A DNA stretch of 64,000 nt from Scedosporium boydii (taxonomy: Eukaryota; Ascomycota; Sordariomycetes; Microascales; Microascaceae). The notes under the pieces are model-generated. The model made no database searches. It was not told the DNA's origin and saw only the letters and a list, made by a program, of their open reading frames with translations. The first letter of the stretch is position 1. Every line of letters starts with the position of its first letter. Made by a program: the position numbers and the translations under genes. The DNA is taken from contig NJFT01000069.1 in the NCBI GenBank assembly GCA_002221725.1, positions 115,026 through 179,025 of the forward strand, given 5' to 3'. This document shows, piece after piece, positions 1 through 11,462 of the stretch.

Positions 1-1575
1 TTTTGCTCCAGCGGGAAAAGAATCTTGGTTTTAGGTTCACCAAGAGACGGGATGAAATTTCGGGATAAAGGCGGGCTGAGACCCATCAACAGGTCAATGC
101 AGTGCACTTGTTTGGTAGATGTGAGACGGCCTGGCTGTTTGGTGGCTTATTCGGCTGATAGCGGAGCCCGAGACGCTCCAGCAAGGAACCCAATCCTCAA
201 TCCCTTCAGCCAGACGAACGGAGAGGACAAGCAAGCAAGTAAGCAAGCAGCCACCACAAGTCGTCGTTAAACTGCGGCTAAACTGCCAAGTAGCATGGTA
301 TCGTGAAGCAACTTTGGGACTTTGGGAGGGTCAGATGGATTGCGAAAGCTAGGCCTGAGTCGCCCTTTGCTTCCCTCTGGACTGCGCTCGCCCTTGGTTC
401 TGGGCAGAGTTGCTCGCTCTTCTGGGGCTAGGGTAGGGAGGCAATCCCTTCCCCTTGAGACATCTTGGCCTGGCTTGGCAGGTTCGTGGGGATTTTCTCG
501 TCTCGTCTTGAGCGCATCGCTGCGGAATGCGCTGGTGGGGCGCTTGAAGGGGGCTGAGCGAAATCCGGTCGACGAAGTGGGAAGAAGGAAAAGAATTTCC
601 ATGCGTTGAAAGTGAAAACGCTGGGCGCCAAGCCGGTCTTTATTGTTTTCAAGATTTTCCTCTGGGGCGCGGAAAAAGGATCAAGCAAATGCTGTGTCTC
701 TCTGTCCCCGCGCCTTCGTGTCTCCGGAGAGCAGCTTCCGGCGTCCCTTTAATTTCCTCCACTTGAACTTTCCGGCTGGAGCAGCTTCAATATCAAAGCG
801 TGTCATGCTCCAAATTGTTCAAATTTATGGCCATCTCCTGGCGATCCCTCGATATTTCGGTTCGTTTTTGTTTGGTGCCCTCGCAATGAAGATTGACTAA
901 GATCAACGCCGATGGAGGCTCTAGATCAAGGAACAGCTTGCCTCAAGCACTTGAGCCCCATAACTTATAGGCTATGTTATCGATCCCGATTAACAGGCGC
1001 TCTAATGCCGTATTTACCAGCAGCCTGACGGTGTCCGTCGATCTGGCTCAGCGGGCGGCTTCACCTACATGAGGGACTCCGACCCCAGAATTATTAATTG
1101 GTAAACACTCCTCAACAAGTAGTAAATAGATCACGGAGGATGGAAAATTGCAACGACGTGGGATTGGGATATGAACTTGGCGTGTTTGTCTTATTCACTC
1201 TGGCCCAATGTCTGTGGGGAATCATTGGGTTTACCTTGCCTTGGCAAATTTATTCGCCGGAATTTCCACTCTTGACACGAAATCTTTGCCCCAAACTGAC
1301 CAAGTCGGACACTCAGGCGAAGACAAACCATACAATAAGATGAGAAATGAGGCATGTGTACTTGTAAAGTGTTTTCTGAATGTTATAGTACTTCAAAATC
1401 AAATATATCCGGGCGAACGCCGCATCGGTATAGCAGTTCCCAATGATTTCTCACTCTGGCAAGTTAAGACAAGATGACACAAGCTGGAAAGACCAAGAAG
1501 GCCCGAACATGCTCTGGTCGAATCAGGCATCAATAGAATCGGACAGCAGCAGGCCCAAGATATAGTCAGGTTCGA
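1..1575. other. Non-coding stretch at the left edge
   Basis: No frame here has recognisable protein content. The open frames around 270-690 overlap on both strands and look like chance. The stretch could include leader sequence of a gene beyond the left edge, but nothing decides this. No tRNA or repeat was seen. Confidence 0.5.
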
Positions 1576-3893
1576 CTAGTCGTTGCTATGCTCAGTCGCG
1601 TTCTGGATATCCGCTTCCAAATAAAACCCTAAATCAACTAGATCGTCGTCCGTCAACAAATTAGTAAAGTCCGTGTGGGTATATGGGCCTGCGTCATCTG
1701 GAGCTTGGTGATCGGGAGGTCCTTGTTCCTCAAAGCCAATAATTTGCCAAGGGGAACTTGATCCAGCTAGTGGTGCTTCTGTTGTAGCATTGATGTCAAG
1801 TTGAGGACCCTGCCATTCACGACTGTCCCCGACTCCGAAGCTAGCAGAGGAACAGTCGTTCTCTTGAGAGCTGGTCCCGGCGACCGGTTCGCCTCGAGAT
1901 AGAGGGTCAGGACTCAGCGTTGACAGCCGCCTAGCATCCGACGAGTCTTGACTCATTTCAGCGATACTTGAGGAGGTGGAGTTTTCCTCAGCATTGCACC
2001 CACTCTGCGCCCGATCCAGCCGTCGTCGCTGAAGATACTCTTGAAACGCAATAGCCTGCTCCTCCGTCACAATGATAGACACCTGCTCTCTTGTTTGAGA
2101 GTCTAAGTCCAGGTTGTCGAGGCGTCGTCGGACCCGCCGGTGTGTTGCGTGCTGGAGGTGTTGTTGACATTCGAGAATGGCTTCAAGGGTGTCGTCCTGA
2201 ATATAGTCTAGACGCGGACGTGAATAGTCAGTATTCCATGGTTCTTGCCTTCTTGGTACATTGAAGGTGTGACCTTACATGGCGACGGTATCAGATTCTC
2301 ATGCACGTCGGGGAAGAGTATCGAAAACACCTTCCTCCACTTCCCTTCCTCGCAGAGTCCTTGGCTCTTCCGACAACGCAATTGTGTCTCTTGTTCCTTT
2401 GAGCAACCCTCAAAGGTTCGCGGCGGGTTAAGAGGGCATGGCGTGGAACCAAATTGTCTGAGGTGATCACTCAGGCCGGATTGGGATGGAAAGGTGACTA
2501 GACAGCGTGGGCAGTGGACCGGGATTGTATGATTGCGATAAATATGCTCCCTGGACATAGATGACTAGTTAGCTGGGGTATAGCAATACATAGACGACAA
2601 AAAAATTCGTACTCACTTCACGCGATGCACTGTTTTCCAACCCGGACCGCGACATGGCCGCCAGTCCTTGTACCTGTCTCTATCCTTCTTGTAGAACGGA
2701 CAGGCAAATCGCCGAGAGACTTCGCCCGTGTCCAAACAAATCAGCATCCCGTCGTTTTTTTGACCGTCTTGGCCGTCATTTTCCTCGTTTCCATTATCAT
2801 CTTCATAGCCGTTTCCTCTAGTCCGTTTATTTTGCCCTGAACTTTGCCTTTCACCCGAAGATTGAGCTCCAAGTCCAGCAGATTGAGCAGTTGAGGAAGG
2901 CGGATCTGTTTCTTTCCCTTTCTCTTTCCCACTTGTAGCCGCTCTATGCCCTTGGTGGCTGTCTTGCATTACGAAATCCGTGATAACATTGACGTTTTGT
3001 AATAAGGCGTTGGAATGTAGCTCTCTCAAGGCCCCGATAATGGGATCGCCTAGCAATAGGGACTCAGGAAGGGACTCTTCGTCTTCAGGGTCGGAAGTGC
3101 TTCCATCCGACTCTGTTGGCTGAGAGCAGATCTGTGGTGAGGACTTTTGTGGGTCGTCCTCTCCCTTTAAGTCGAACGGCGTCGCCGGTGACCGGGATTC
3201 TAGTAGCCATGAGAAATGGGAGGCATCGGGAGGGGAACCTACACATAGTCAGTAATGTCTTGACGATTGTTGCTCCGTGTAGGTCCGTATCATACCATGA
3301 TGTGGAAAATTTGTGCTGGTAGGTTCTCGGTTGGATCGTGGCTTAGGAGACGGCCCAGTGATGTGAGTGTTCACGGTGCTTAGACTGCTCGGTGATGACA
3401 GACCAGCTTGCGATCGTGTTCGAGCCGGCAGAGAGCCTTTCGAGAAGTCGGGTTTTGTGCAAGGGTTATTGTCGGCCTCTCCTTGCTTCCTTTCGGGGCC
3501 CACCATGTCTTTATTCCAAAGATGCCACTGTTCGTCCACTGCAAGAGCCGTTGGGGGTGGACGGACATCACCATGGACTCTATTCCAGTGATCAGTCACC
3601 ATACCTATCATCTGGCGCTCGGCCAAGGCAATTTCATCCCGCACCCTTTCGATCAAGATCGCGCGGTTCCCTTCTCTCTCCCACCTAGCGATGTCACAGT
3701 ACATCTTAGCGAGACGTCGCTCTTTCTTGTCAATGGCGTAACATAGCTTGCACCTGTCGGGTTCGTTGAAAACCGAGTTAACAAGTTTAAGACCACATGT
3801 TTCTCCTTTCCGATTCTCCTTCAGGCACTGTTGGCGAAAGTGACTCCATCGCCAGTAGCCACAAGACCACCGCTTCTGGTCAAAATAGCACAT
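1576..3893 (-). CDS. C2H2-type zinc-finger protein with Cys/Trp-rich N-terminal module
   Basis: Model: complement of 1576..2207, 2279..2550, 2617..3238 and 3296..3893, giving 707 residues; introns of 71, 66 and 57 bp are GT-AG and keep frame. I chose the ATG at 3893 because it opens the family-like start MCYFDQKRW. Residues 1 to about 110 form a Cys/Trp-rich module common in fungal hypothetical proteins. A Ser/Pro/Glu-rich linker follows. At about 370-470 lies the fungal C2H2 arrangement: FACPFYKKD, a GPGW..VHRVKEH finger, then CPRC..F....L..HLR. The C-terminus is low complexity. The first exon would hit a stop inside intron 1, so two adjacent genes remain possible, but the splice joins the frames exactly. 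It is probably nuclear; no target is known. Confidence 0.75.
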
Positions 3894-4746
3894 CGTGACC
3901 AGACTTGACAACTCTTCGAGCTGATAATGTGCTGTCTATCGACGAGGGAGGGAGTTGCACCGAGAAAATTTCAGAGAAATTCCGGTGCTTGATGGGAGAT
4001 ATTTGTAGAGCTGGACCAGGCTGCGGACTCCAGGTATTGCGCAGCTGCGCAATATGCACTAGAAGGTAACCTCCGAGTTGAGCATCCTCTAGCCCTGGCT
4101 CGCTCCTGCAGCTGTTGCTGCCTGCAGACAGGTGACCTGGGTCACTTTATTATAATCCTAAGACTCCTCTCCATCGCTTCACATTAATGATATAATATTA
4201 TATTCGTCTCGCTGCAAGATAACTTACAAGAATCTCATTAGAACGCAACCCCTAACAACTCCACGCTGAGCAATACAACCCAAAGTTGACTGGCTGTGTA
4301 TATCCAGCCTTTGTCGGTGCGCATAAGCCAGATGTCGCACAGCATCTAGAAATGGTCCAATGGCTTCGTAGGATGTCGGAGACTCAATAATCAATAGGAA
4401 TCTGCATCGCGCAGCGTCACAAGCGAGCGAGACAGTAGTAATGTAAGAAGAGAAGTGTGATATTGAAAAGAAGAATAAAAGAATGACTCTTGAGAAACAA
4501 CTCTCGAAACCAAGGGAAACGACTGATTACCTAGAGTCGAATGCGCTCGCCTTCCTATTGCGAGCAAACCTGCTCAACTGCCTAGGCCCTTCTTCTTCCA
4601 TGACCGTGGGAGCCCCTCTACCATTTAATGCATGTAAGTGAGGTTCATTGTGTCGCTTCCCTGGTTTCACTGTGGCTGCGGCCATTCCCATGTGGTTCCT
4701 TGAGATGCCGACTGCACTATGCAGCAAAACAGCGGGAGGGCCTTTC
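3894..4746. other. Intergenic region, AT-rich in part
   Basis: This lies between the C2H2 gene start and the 3' end of the HNH gene. It contains an AT-rich patch near 4180-4205 and no convincing gene. A minus-strand open frame reaches 4527 and could hold a further 3' exon of the HNH gene, but no splice site was convincing. Confidence 0.5.
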
Positions 4747-5767
4747 TCAACCACCCTGGGAATCCGGTTCAAGGCGCTCCCACTGGCCAAGCTCATAATC
4801 ATCCTCATCCACCGCCACACCATCACACTCCGCCGCTCCACAGATGGCAGCGATGCGAAGGAGGTCCCAAGAGAGCTGCAAGAGCTCGAAGCTTGGGAGA
4901 TCCTCCGGGTCGTCAGCCTTAAGGACAAATGTCTGGCCCGTTTCAATTCGGAGTCCGCTCTCTCTGTGGGCAAGTCCTCCTTCTCCCCAGGCCGTGTTAT
5001 CCGAGAGGCCTGCATTAACCAGGATGTTGTCCACGGAGATCGTTTGGCCGGGTTCATGTAGGCATGTGTCAGGCCTCAGAGCGTTTTTCTTAAGCCAATG
5101 GAACTGGACGACGATGGAGCCAGTTTCGTCTTTGCGCAGTGGCTTAAGTGCCAGCCGAGCGTGGTTAAACCACCGGTGAACTTGGCGGTTAAGGAAAACG
5201 AGGTTTTGGGGGGACTCGGTCACGTCCCAGTTTCTAAACAACGCAGACCATGTCTGTACCATGTCTTCAGGCCAGAACATGAACAGTATGTTTTCCATCA
5301 GCCCAAAGTTACCCCTGGCCGCAGTCGCGAAGGGGAAGAGATGCGCTGCTTCGGGGTCTTGCACGCCGGTAAGGACACACTTTCGATAGTCTCGTTCCTC
5401 ACACTAGATAGCACTGTTATTTTATACCTGGCGGCGACGCCTAGTAGTGGCAGGGGGATGAAAACATACTCTTTCGGCGGCTTCCTGACTTCGTGACCTG
5501 TGGCTTGATCCCGGCGAGGGTGAGCTTGATCGCGATCTGCTTCTGGGAACAACTATAGTTGAAGAGAATTAGATGTTTTTGAACAACGGAATCCGATTTG
5601 TCAATGAATTGGGCGGACATACAATCCCTAACTGCCCGCCTGGCCCAACGATGGAATAAGTCGACCCGACTAAGAATCTGGGTCGCCGGACTGCGAGTTC
5701 TAAGACCAAAGCATGCCCCTCTAATTTGCTCTAGCTGGGCTTTTATATGATCAAGTGGAGCAATCAT
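4747..5767 (-). CDS. HNH nuclease-domain protein (fungal HNH_2 type)
   Basis: Model: complement of 4747..5403, 5470..5552 and 5623..5767, giving 294 residues; introns are 66 and 70 bp with GTATGT donors, and the second has a CTAAT branch site. The HNH pattern is clear: CVLTG, then DPEAAHLFPF (first His), SPQNLVFLN (Asn) and VHRWF (last His), followed by ARLALKPL and IVVQFHWL, as in the HNH_2 family. A Ser/Arg/Pro-rich linker encoded around the small second exon precedes it. The N-terminus is short, so an earlier start is possible. The last residues and stop at 4747 are less certain. Such proteins are abundant in filamentous fungi with unknown role; the nuclease activity is inferred from the motif only. 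Confidence 0.78.
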
Positions 5768-7124
5768 ATAAATGGCGATTACTGGTATGATTAAAATTGT
5801 GAGAAGAAATGACTCCAGGTCTTCTCTGCAAGAGGGTGATGGTGATGAGAAGTTCAGGAGAGAACTTCTTTTGGTTTCTGATCTCAACCAGCTGCTGATT
5901 ATAAGTAGAGGGAAGGCGCAAACAACGGGGCGATGTACAAACCCAGGAAGACTACATCCAAAAGATGGACATATACACATGAAGGCAAATAAAAGGAGAG
6001 AATAGAAGTTTCCAGACACTCTGGCGATAGCCAACAATTTCAAGTGGTGTCATTTAGACAACCCAACTTAATGAAACAGGAAAGAGAGGCGCAAATTTAA
6101 TAAAGTTGGTATGATGTGAGAAGGAAACTATAGATCTTGATACTTCATAAACTCAACATTAATTACATTAACCCTCTAGCATGTGAAGGCCCCATTCTAT
6201 AACTTAGAATCATCAAGATTATTTGATGCCTTGATAAGGTTCAGCCTACATATTTGATGCCCTGAGGAAGTACGAAGAGGCTGCATCCAGCAGATAATGC
6301 ATCATTTTCCCTTTAGATCCTGTGATTCCTGTGACTGATAGTGGCAGAGATATCATGACGTGAAGGAGTTCGATGTCAAAGCCGGCTCGTGGAGAGGGTG
6401 ATGGATGTCAAGGAGGTTGTAGAATCTATATTGCCACTGCTCCGTGGACTTTGAATGGCAGTATAACTGATGGCTCTTCACGGAGCCGCCCACCGTGTCG
6501 ATATTATCTAGAGTCTACTCGCTGGAACGGCGAGACCGTCGAGATCTCTACTTTCTCTTGAGACCCCGAGAGAGACACTACTCTCTCTAGCCCAACTGGA
6601 GTAACGCCTCTCTCTCCAGAAATATACCAAGAGTCGCTTCCGATTTCTCGAATACCACGAAGGCAAGGTCTAGTGATCGAGTGGAATCATATACATTCTT
6701 GGTATTCAGCCGTTGGTCCTCGAGTGGCTCTCACGATGTCTTGCGGGGGAACCGTACCGGACGAACCCAACGACTGTAAAGAATCGCGGAAACTGGGATT
6801 GTTGAGTAAGTTATACGTTAGGGCTTAGATCTAAGTATGATGGGAAGGTGTGACCCCAAGCCGCGTAGGCTGACGAGATACATTGCCAATGAAATTTGGC
6901 CGTTTGGTCTTTCCATCTCGTGTTACTCCAGTGATGATGCCTCGTAGCTTCCAAGTCCAAAGCATGTGAAGCGCACATACTCACAGCTAAAAACTATTTA
7001 TTTTCTCACAATTCTTCTCCAACCCATCTTCCACCTCCCCAATTCCTCACTATTCGTCGCTACAATCCTTCATTTGGAACTGCAGTGCTACCAAAGCAAT
7101 TATCTCTCTACACTACCACAAACC
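5768..7124. other. Intergenic region with possible transposon relic
   Basis: No protein-coding gene was recognised. The part 6400-6830 contains several short inverted repeats and runs such as alternating GAGA/CTCT. It could be a remnant of a mobile element or LTR, but no terminal repeats, primer-binding site or coding remains were found, so this is only a guess. Confidence 0.35.
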
Positions 7125-9114
7125 ATGTCATCTCATCACACGGCACCCGAGGACTCTCGTTCGCGAAGATCCGAGGCCTCATTCTCTGGAGAGAGTGCCT
7201 TCGGAACGTTTGGCATCTCGTCGGTTCAATTTCGCGTTGGCGCTCCCCCCCTCCGACCCCTTCCCTTGGAGACAACGTTCAACCACCAGACATCCGAGAT
7301 AAACAAGGAATTCGGAATGTTCATGGTGACGGAGGCCGATCGAATACTGGAAAAGCATGGTATCGGCCCAAACGACATAGAAGCCGATGTTGATATTGAT
7401 TTCGTCGTACGCCATGTACCAGGAATGCCATCCGCCTCTCAACCAACGCTCATGATCGAAGCACCATGGCGGGAAGACTCCGAAGACACCTGGCCCAGAG
7501 TGGTTCGCGAATTGAAAGAGTCTATCGATAATCGTGTCCAAGCTTCCGATTTCTGCTATCGATATCGCCGTGGAGATGTTGGCACCCGAGTTAACCCGAG
7601 CCAAGTATCTCGACGTGGTGGAACACAACCCTCGGCTGGAGGAAGAATGGGATGGTATACAAGACCAAGTGTATGAAATCTTAGAGTCGTTCGATTCGAC
7701 AAGGGGGGAGATGACAGCGATCGGGCTTTTTCGCCTAGGCTACTCCGAGAATTCGAATAACAACCCAATAACAATTTACATCTCCATGGATTACAACTCA
7801 CCCGAAAACAGCTGGCCCCCGGTTATCCGTCAGATCGAAACATACCTCGACGGCCTTACTCTCGACGGGCTTGACCACAAGCTCACAGTTCACATCGGGC
7901 ATAACATCATGGAAGGATGTGGATTTGAGCTCCACGAGCAAACTGAACCCACCCAAGGTCTCGTAATTAAAGAGAAGTACAAGACGAGGGTCGATCTCGG
8001 CGACGGTTTTGGTGCAGCAACATATCTTACCAGGAATGATGGCAAGGTTTGCAGTCCCCTCTTGGGGACGGTGGGCTGCTACCTGGATATTCTCCCTCGC
8101 GATTCCTCTACATGGGAGCGTGTTGTCCTCACAAATTATCATGTGGTCAGGCCATGCTTCCATGGATTTGAGATCGAGACCGCTCTGCCCAGTGAAACTC
8201 AAAACGAGGGAGAATCCAAGGTGCCGAATGGTACCGGCGAAGATCACCATGAGGTCTTGTCGTCCATAGCAATTCCGGACCACGATTCCCAACTGTTCGA
8301 CACGGATCGGCAAGGCTTTGGTCCCAACATTTCTCCCCAACCCTTGCACGTTGAGTCACCATCTTGATCAAAGCATAACGCGACTGTTAGTGCTTTGAAA
8401 AACGCGACGAAGAGCCGTCTTCCGCTACCAGCCGAACTCAGAGACCTGAACACGAAGCATGATGGATCCAGGCTCGATTTGATAGGGGCTAAGCTCAAGT
8501 CTAAGCTGGAGTTCTTCGACACTGGAAAGCATGTCTTTGGCTCGCTTTTATATGGGTCGGGGTTTAGCCGCCGATCACAAAAGAACCAGCGCCTGGACTG
8601 GACGTTGATTCAAGTCCCCGCAGACCGTCAAGGGACTAATGAGCTTCCCAGTTTGGCATCCTCGGACGAGGCCTACGAAGGCATGGACCGCCATCCCGAA
8701 CAAGTGGGGTGCTCCACAAATCTTCGGCCACAAGGGCAGGCCTCTCTCTGGAAGATTGAGGTCGGTGATCAGGCGTTCAATGTGGGCGCTCGCACGAAAC
8801 AGACGGCTGGATATTACAGCACTTTCAAGGTGAAATGTAAGGTCAACCACGATCGGTATATGGAGACTACTCCGTCGTCAGAGTTTGTTTTCGTTGGCTA
8901 TACCGGTGCAGTGGGAAGCACATTTGCCGACCGTGGTGACTCTGGAGCGGCTGTGTATAACGCCTTTGGTCAACTGATTGGGCTTGTGTTTACTGGACAG
9001 AGGCCTCGGGGCGCTGACAAAGGATACGCGCTTATAACACCTATTGAGCATGTGTTTGAGGACGTTAAAGCTATGTCTAAGGGGGAAATCATGGACGTTC
9101 GAGTTGCGCAGTAG
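7125..9114 (+). pseudogene. Broken trypsin-like serine peptidase gene
   Basis: Two breaks interrupt one collinear protein. The first frame runs from ATG 7125 to about 7530; homology then continues one frame over, entered near 7534. That frame meets an in-frame TGA at 8365-8367 and stays open in the same frame to the stop at 9112-9114. The catalytic triad of a chymotrypsin-fold peptidase is visible: His in LTNYHVV (8140-8142), Asp in LDWTLI (8596-8598) and Ser in RGDSGAAV (8941-8943). Ahead of the peptidase are two similar modules, each ending W-P-x-V-x-R-x-(L/I) and later I/L-D. No intron of normal size removes either break. Sequencing error is unlikely for both, as neighbouring genes are clean. 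It belongs to a fungal family of unknown role. Confidence 0.72.
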
Positions 9115-9241
9115 CAGGGAAGGGCTTAACCCATGGTTGGGTGTTTACCTTATTCATTACCACCGATGCGGATGAGGTATTAACGATAATACGAGGAGTT
9201 TTATTGGCGATAAGGCATTCATTTGGAGCTCGGGATATGTC

Positions 9242-10420
9242 TCAAGATAGCTCTGGTGTGGTCCATCCAATCCACTCACTCACTTTGAATTCCCAGTCAG
9301 CGTCAGTCGCGAATACATCTGTTTCGCCAGATCCTCCCAGGAGAAACTTGTTCATATATGCCTCCACAATTGAATTCTGGGAAGACGGCATCGAGCAGTG
9401 GCTCGTTCCATGCGCAACCTGAGAGATGCCAAAGTGATCCTTGACACCAAGGGCCTCGTACACGGTACGAGTAGCCGTGGAACATCCATACGAGCTCCAT
9501 GGACCCAGATAATCAATGCCACTGTTCTCAATGACCAAGAGACCTCGGGGAGCGACCAGTGCCATGAGCTGGTGGTGATCATGGGGCAGCGTTGCGATCT
9601 CCTTGACATAGTTTTGGAATACGGGTGCGAACCATTGATCCCCAGTAACAATCTGAGGCCCGTCCTCGACATTAATACCGCGGCTCTTCATGTCAGCCGC
9701 GAGACGCCAGCATCCAGGACCGCCAGAGCCACCCTCCTGCGGCAGCGTAAGCGCGATCCTGTCATCGAAAGCTCCAGCCATCAGCGCCCCCTTGCCGTTA
9801 CGAGAGCAACCCGTGACGCCAATCTTTGTAGGGTCGATCTTGGTCGCTTCGGCACCTAGCGACTCGAGGGCGTCAAGGATGCGGCTCACGCCCCAAGCCC
9901 ACGCCATGAGGCCACCGATCTCCGTCGGGTACAGCTGGTAGAAGAGGCCCTTGCCCCCTGGATCGGTGGCGGCAATCTGTTCGTTGTTGTATGTGATGAC
10001 GGCGACGGTGTTGGGGATGGGGATGGAGGAGCCGCCGAGGGCGATCACGGCGGGGAAAGGGCCCGAGCCGGAGGGAAGCCGGATGGATGCCGAGAAGGAG
10101 ATAGACTTGCCATTGTCGCTGATGTCAATCTTGATGGTATTGCCTGAGAGCGTGGCTTTGAACTCTTCGGGCTTGGGCGGCTTAGTCCCGAGCTCGTACT
10201 TCTCGATTATGGCGCGAATTTCATCCCGACGACAAGCCCAGTCGTCTTTCGTTTCAACGGCGGAGCCATCGAAGAATTCGAATGGGTTGGGAAGTTGAGT
10301 CACGGGCTCAAATGCGTCTGGGACTTGGACGGCCTCGCAGTTGGCTGGGGCAGCCTTCTCTTGGGCCAGGACTTGCGTCGAGCCTAGAGCAGCTAGGAGA
10401 TAGACGAGCTTCGAAAACAT
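9242..10420 (-). CDS. Secreted 4-O-methyl-glucuronoyl methylesterase (CE15)
   Basis: Intronless, 392 residues. It cleaves the ester between lignin alcohols and glucuronic acid side chains of xylan, outside the cell. An open frame continues upstream, but the ATG at 10420 gives a clean signal peptide (hydrophobic core at residues 5-18, cleavage probably after LAQ at 20). The CE15 nucleophile motif GCSRNGKGA places Ser206. LPQEGGSGG gives a candidate acid at Glu229, and HGTSHC gives His337 or His341. Length matches a single catalytic domain; there is no CBM1 module as in Trichoderma Cip2. It ends tail-to-tail with the broken peptidase gene 127 bp away. The family call is very strong. Confidence 0.95.
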   Translation of the reverse strand: MFSKLVYLLAALGSTQVLAQEKAAPANCEAVQVPDAFEPVTQLPNPFEFFDGSAVETKDDWACRRDEIRAIIEKYELGTKPPKPEEFKATLSGNTIKIDISDNGKSISFSASIRLPSGSGPFPAVIALGGSSIPIPNTVAVITYNNEQIAATDPGGKGLFYQLYPTEIGGLMAWAWGVSRILDALESLGAEATKIDPTKIGVTGCSRNGKGALMAGAFDDRIALTLPQEGGSGGPGCWRLAADMKSRGINVEDGPQIVTGDQWFAPVFQNYVKEIATLPHDHHQLMALVAPRGLLVIENSGIDYLGPWSSYGCSTATRTVYEALGVKDHFGISQVAHGTSHCSMPSSQNSIVEAYMNKFLLGGSGETDVFATDADWEFKVSEWIGWTTPELS

Positions 10421-11462
10421 TTTTGAAATTTTGCTTAAATTCAGAACGTTGAGCAAAGTAGGATAGGAATCTTGGAGACCAGGACTTAGAGAGAATGCCG
10501 CCATTGAAATAGTCGCAAGTGTGCGTCTAATATCATTCACCCGATTTTTAATCGTACCTCGGCATTGCATTCTTACACGAAAGACTGGATTATATTCTCG
10601 AACACCCCGGGTTATAGTGAATTAATCTGTGGCGGATCCGGAAAATTTACTGTCGGTTAAGATGGTCTATCCGCACCACTGGGATCGAATCGATGGCCGG
10701 ACAAACATGCGGGGGAACGGGGGAACGGGGGAACGGGGTCCGCATGCTAGTTGCTAGGCATTCCGTCGACAGGGATTAAATGTAGAAATAAGGGTCCTTG
10801 AAGTTCTCGTGTTATGTATGTTAAAGAGTCGGGGCTTGATGTGGTGTATGCAGGCGAGCCGCATTTTCACCTTTGCGGATGATATCAAGGAAGTAGATGC
10901 GACAAGCATGCTTCAGGACTCATAGGCACTCCAATACCGACCGGGTGAATACGAAGAAATGTCTGTACCGAGTGCAGGCTGATGTCGACAAGAGGAACGC
11001 GAAACTCATACTTGAAAAGACCATGAAGATTGAACCGAGAAAGAACTAGCTCTTCGATCTAAAAAAAAAAAAAAAATTAGAAACAAGAAATGCACCCTTG
11101 AGCTTGCCGGCGTGGAACGGCATATTCCGTCCCTCCTGGCCTTTTCATATTTTGTTCAAGCGCAAGAACCCGCAGCACACATCCATCTTCACTCAAGGTA
11201 CGATCCGCACCATTTCACTATAATAGAATGTTACCTACATAGCTAAAGATAGGTAGGCTAAAGCAGGTCGGATGTTACTTACCGCAACGCACCGATCACT
11301 CCAACCTATGTGCCCTGGGGCGATCCAGTGTTGTGATGTGTCTGGATTGTAACAGCTAATATGAAATAAGATAATATTAGTGTCAATAAACTATTACTTA
11401 ATGCTCAGCATTAGTGACTCTATTAAAATATGCTATACAAGAAATGTGCGGAATCGTCGCGC
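10421..11462. other. Intergenic region upstream of the glucuronoyl esterase
   Basis: It holds a short G-rich tandem repeat (10711-10738) and a run of 15-16 A near 11060. No gene was recognised. It should contain the esterase promoter and the 3' flank of the acyltransferase gene. Confidence 0.5.
10711..10738. repeat. Tandem repeat of GGGGGAAC, 3.5 copies
   Basis: Three perfect copies of the 8-base unit GGGGGAAC followed by GGGG, about 290 bp upstream of the glucuronoyl esterase start. Confidence 0.9.

Noticed and set aside
5441..6043. 200-codon minus-strand frame as one membrane protein
   Set aside because: Its middle part is the first exon of the HNH gene, joined by good splice sites; the rest is leader and intron sequence.
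6400..6830. LTR retrotransposon end
   Set aside because: No paired long terminal repeats, primer-binding site or coding remains were found.
8244..8522. Intron removing the TGA at 8365
   Set aside because: The only GT-AG pair around it spans 41 bp and breaks the frame, whereas the same frame continues cleanly after the TGA.
10660..10700. tRNA gene suggested by GATCGAATC
   Set aside because: No acceptor stem, D arm or anticodon stem could be built around it.
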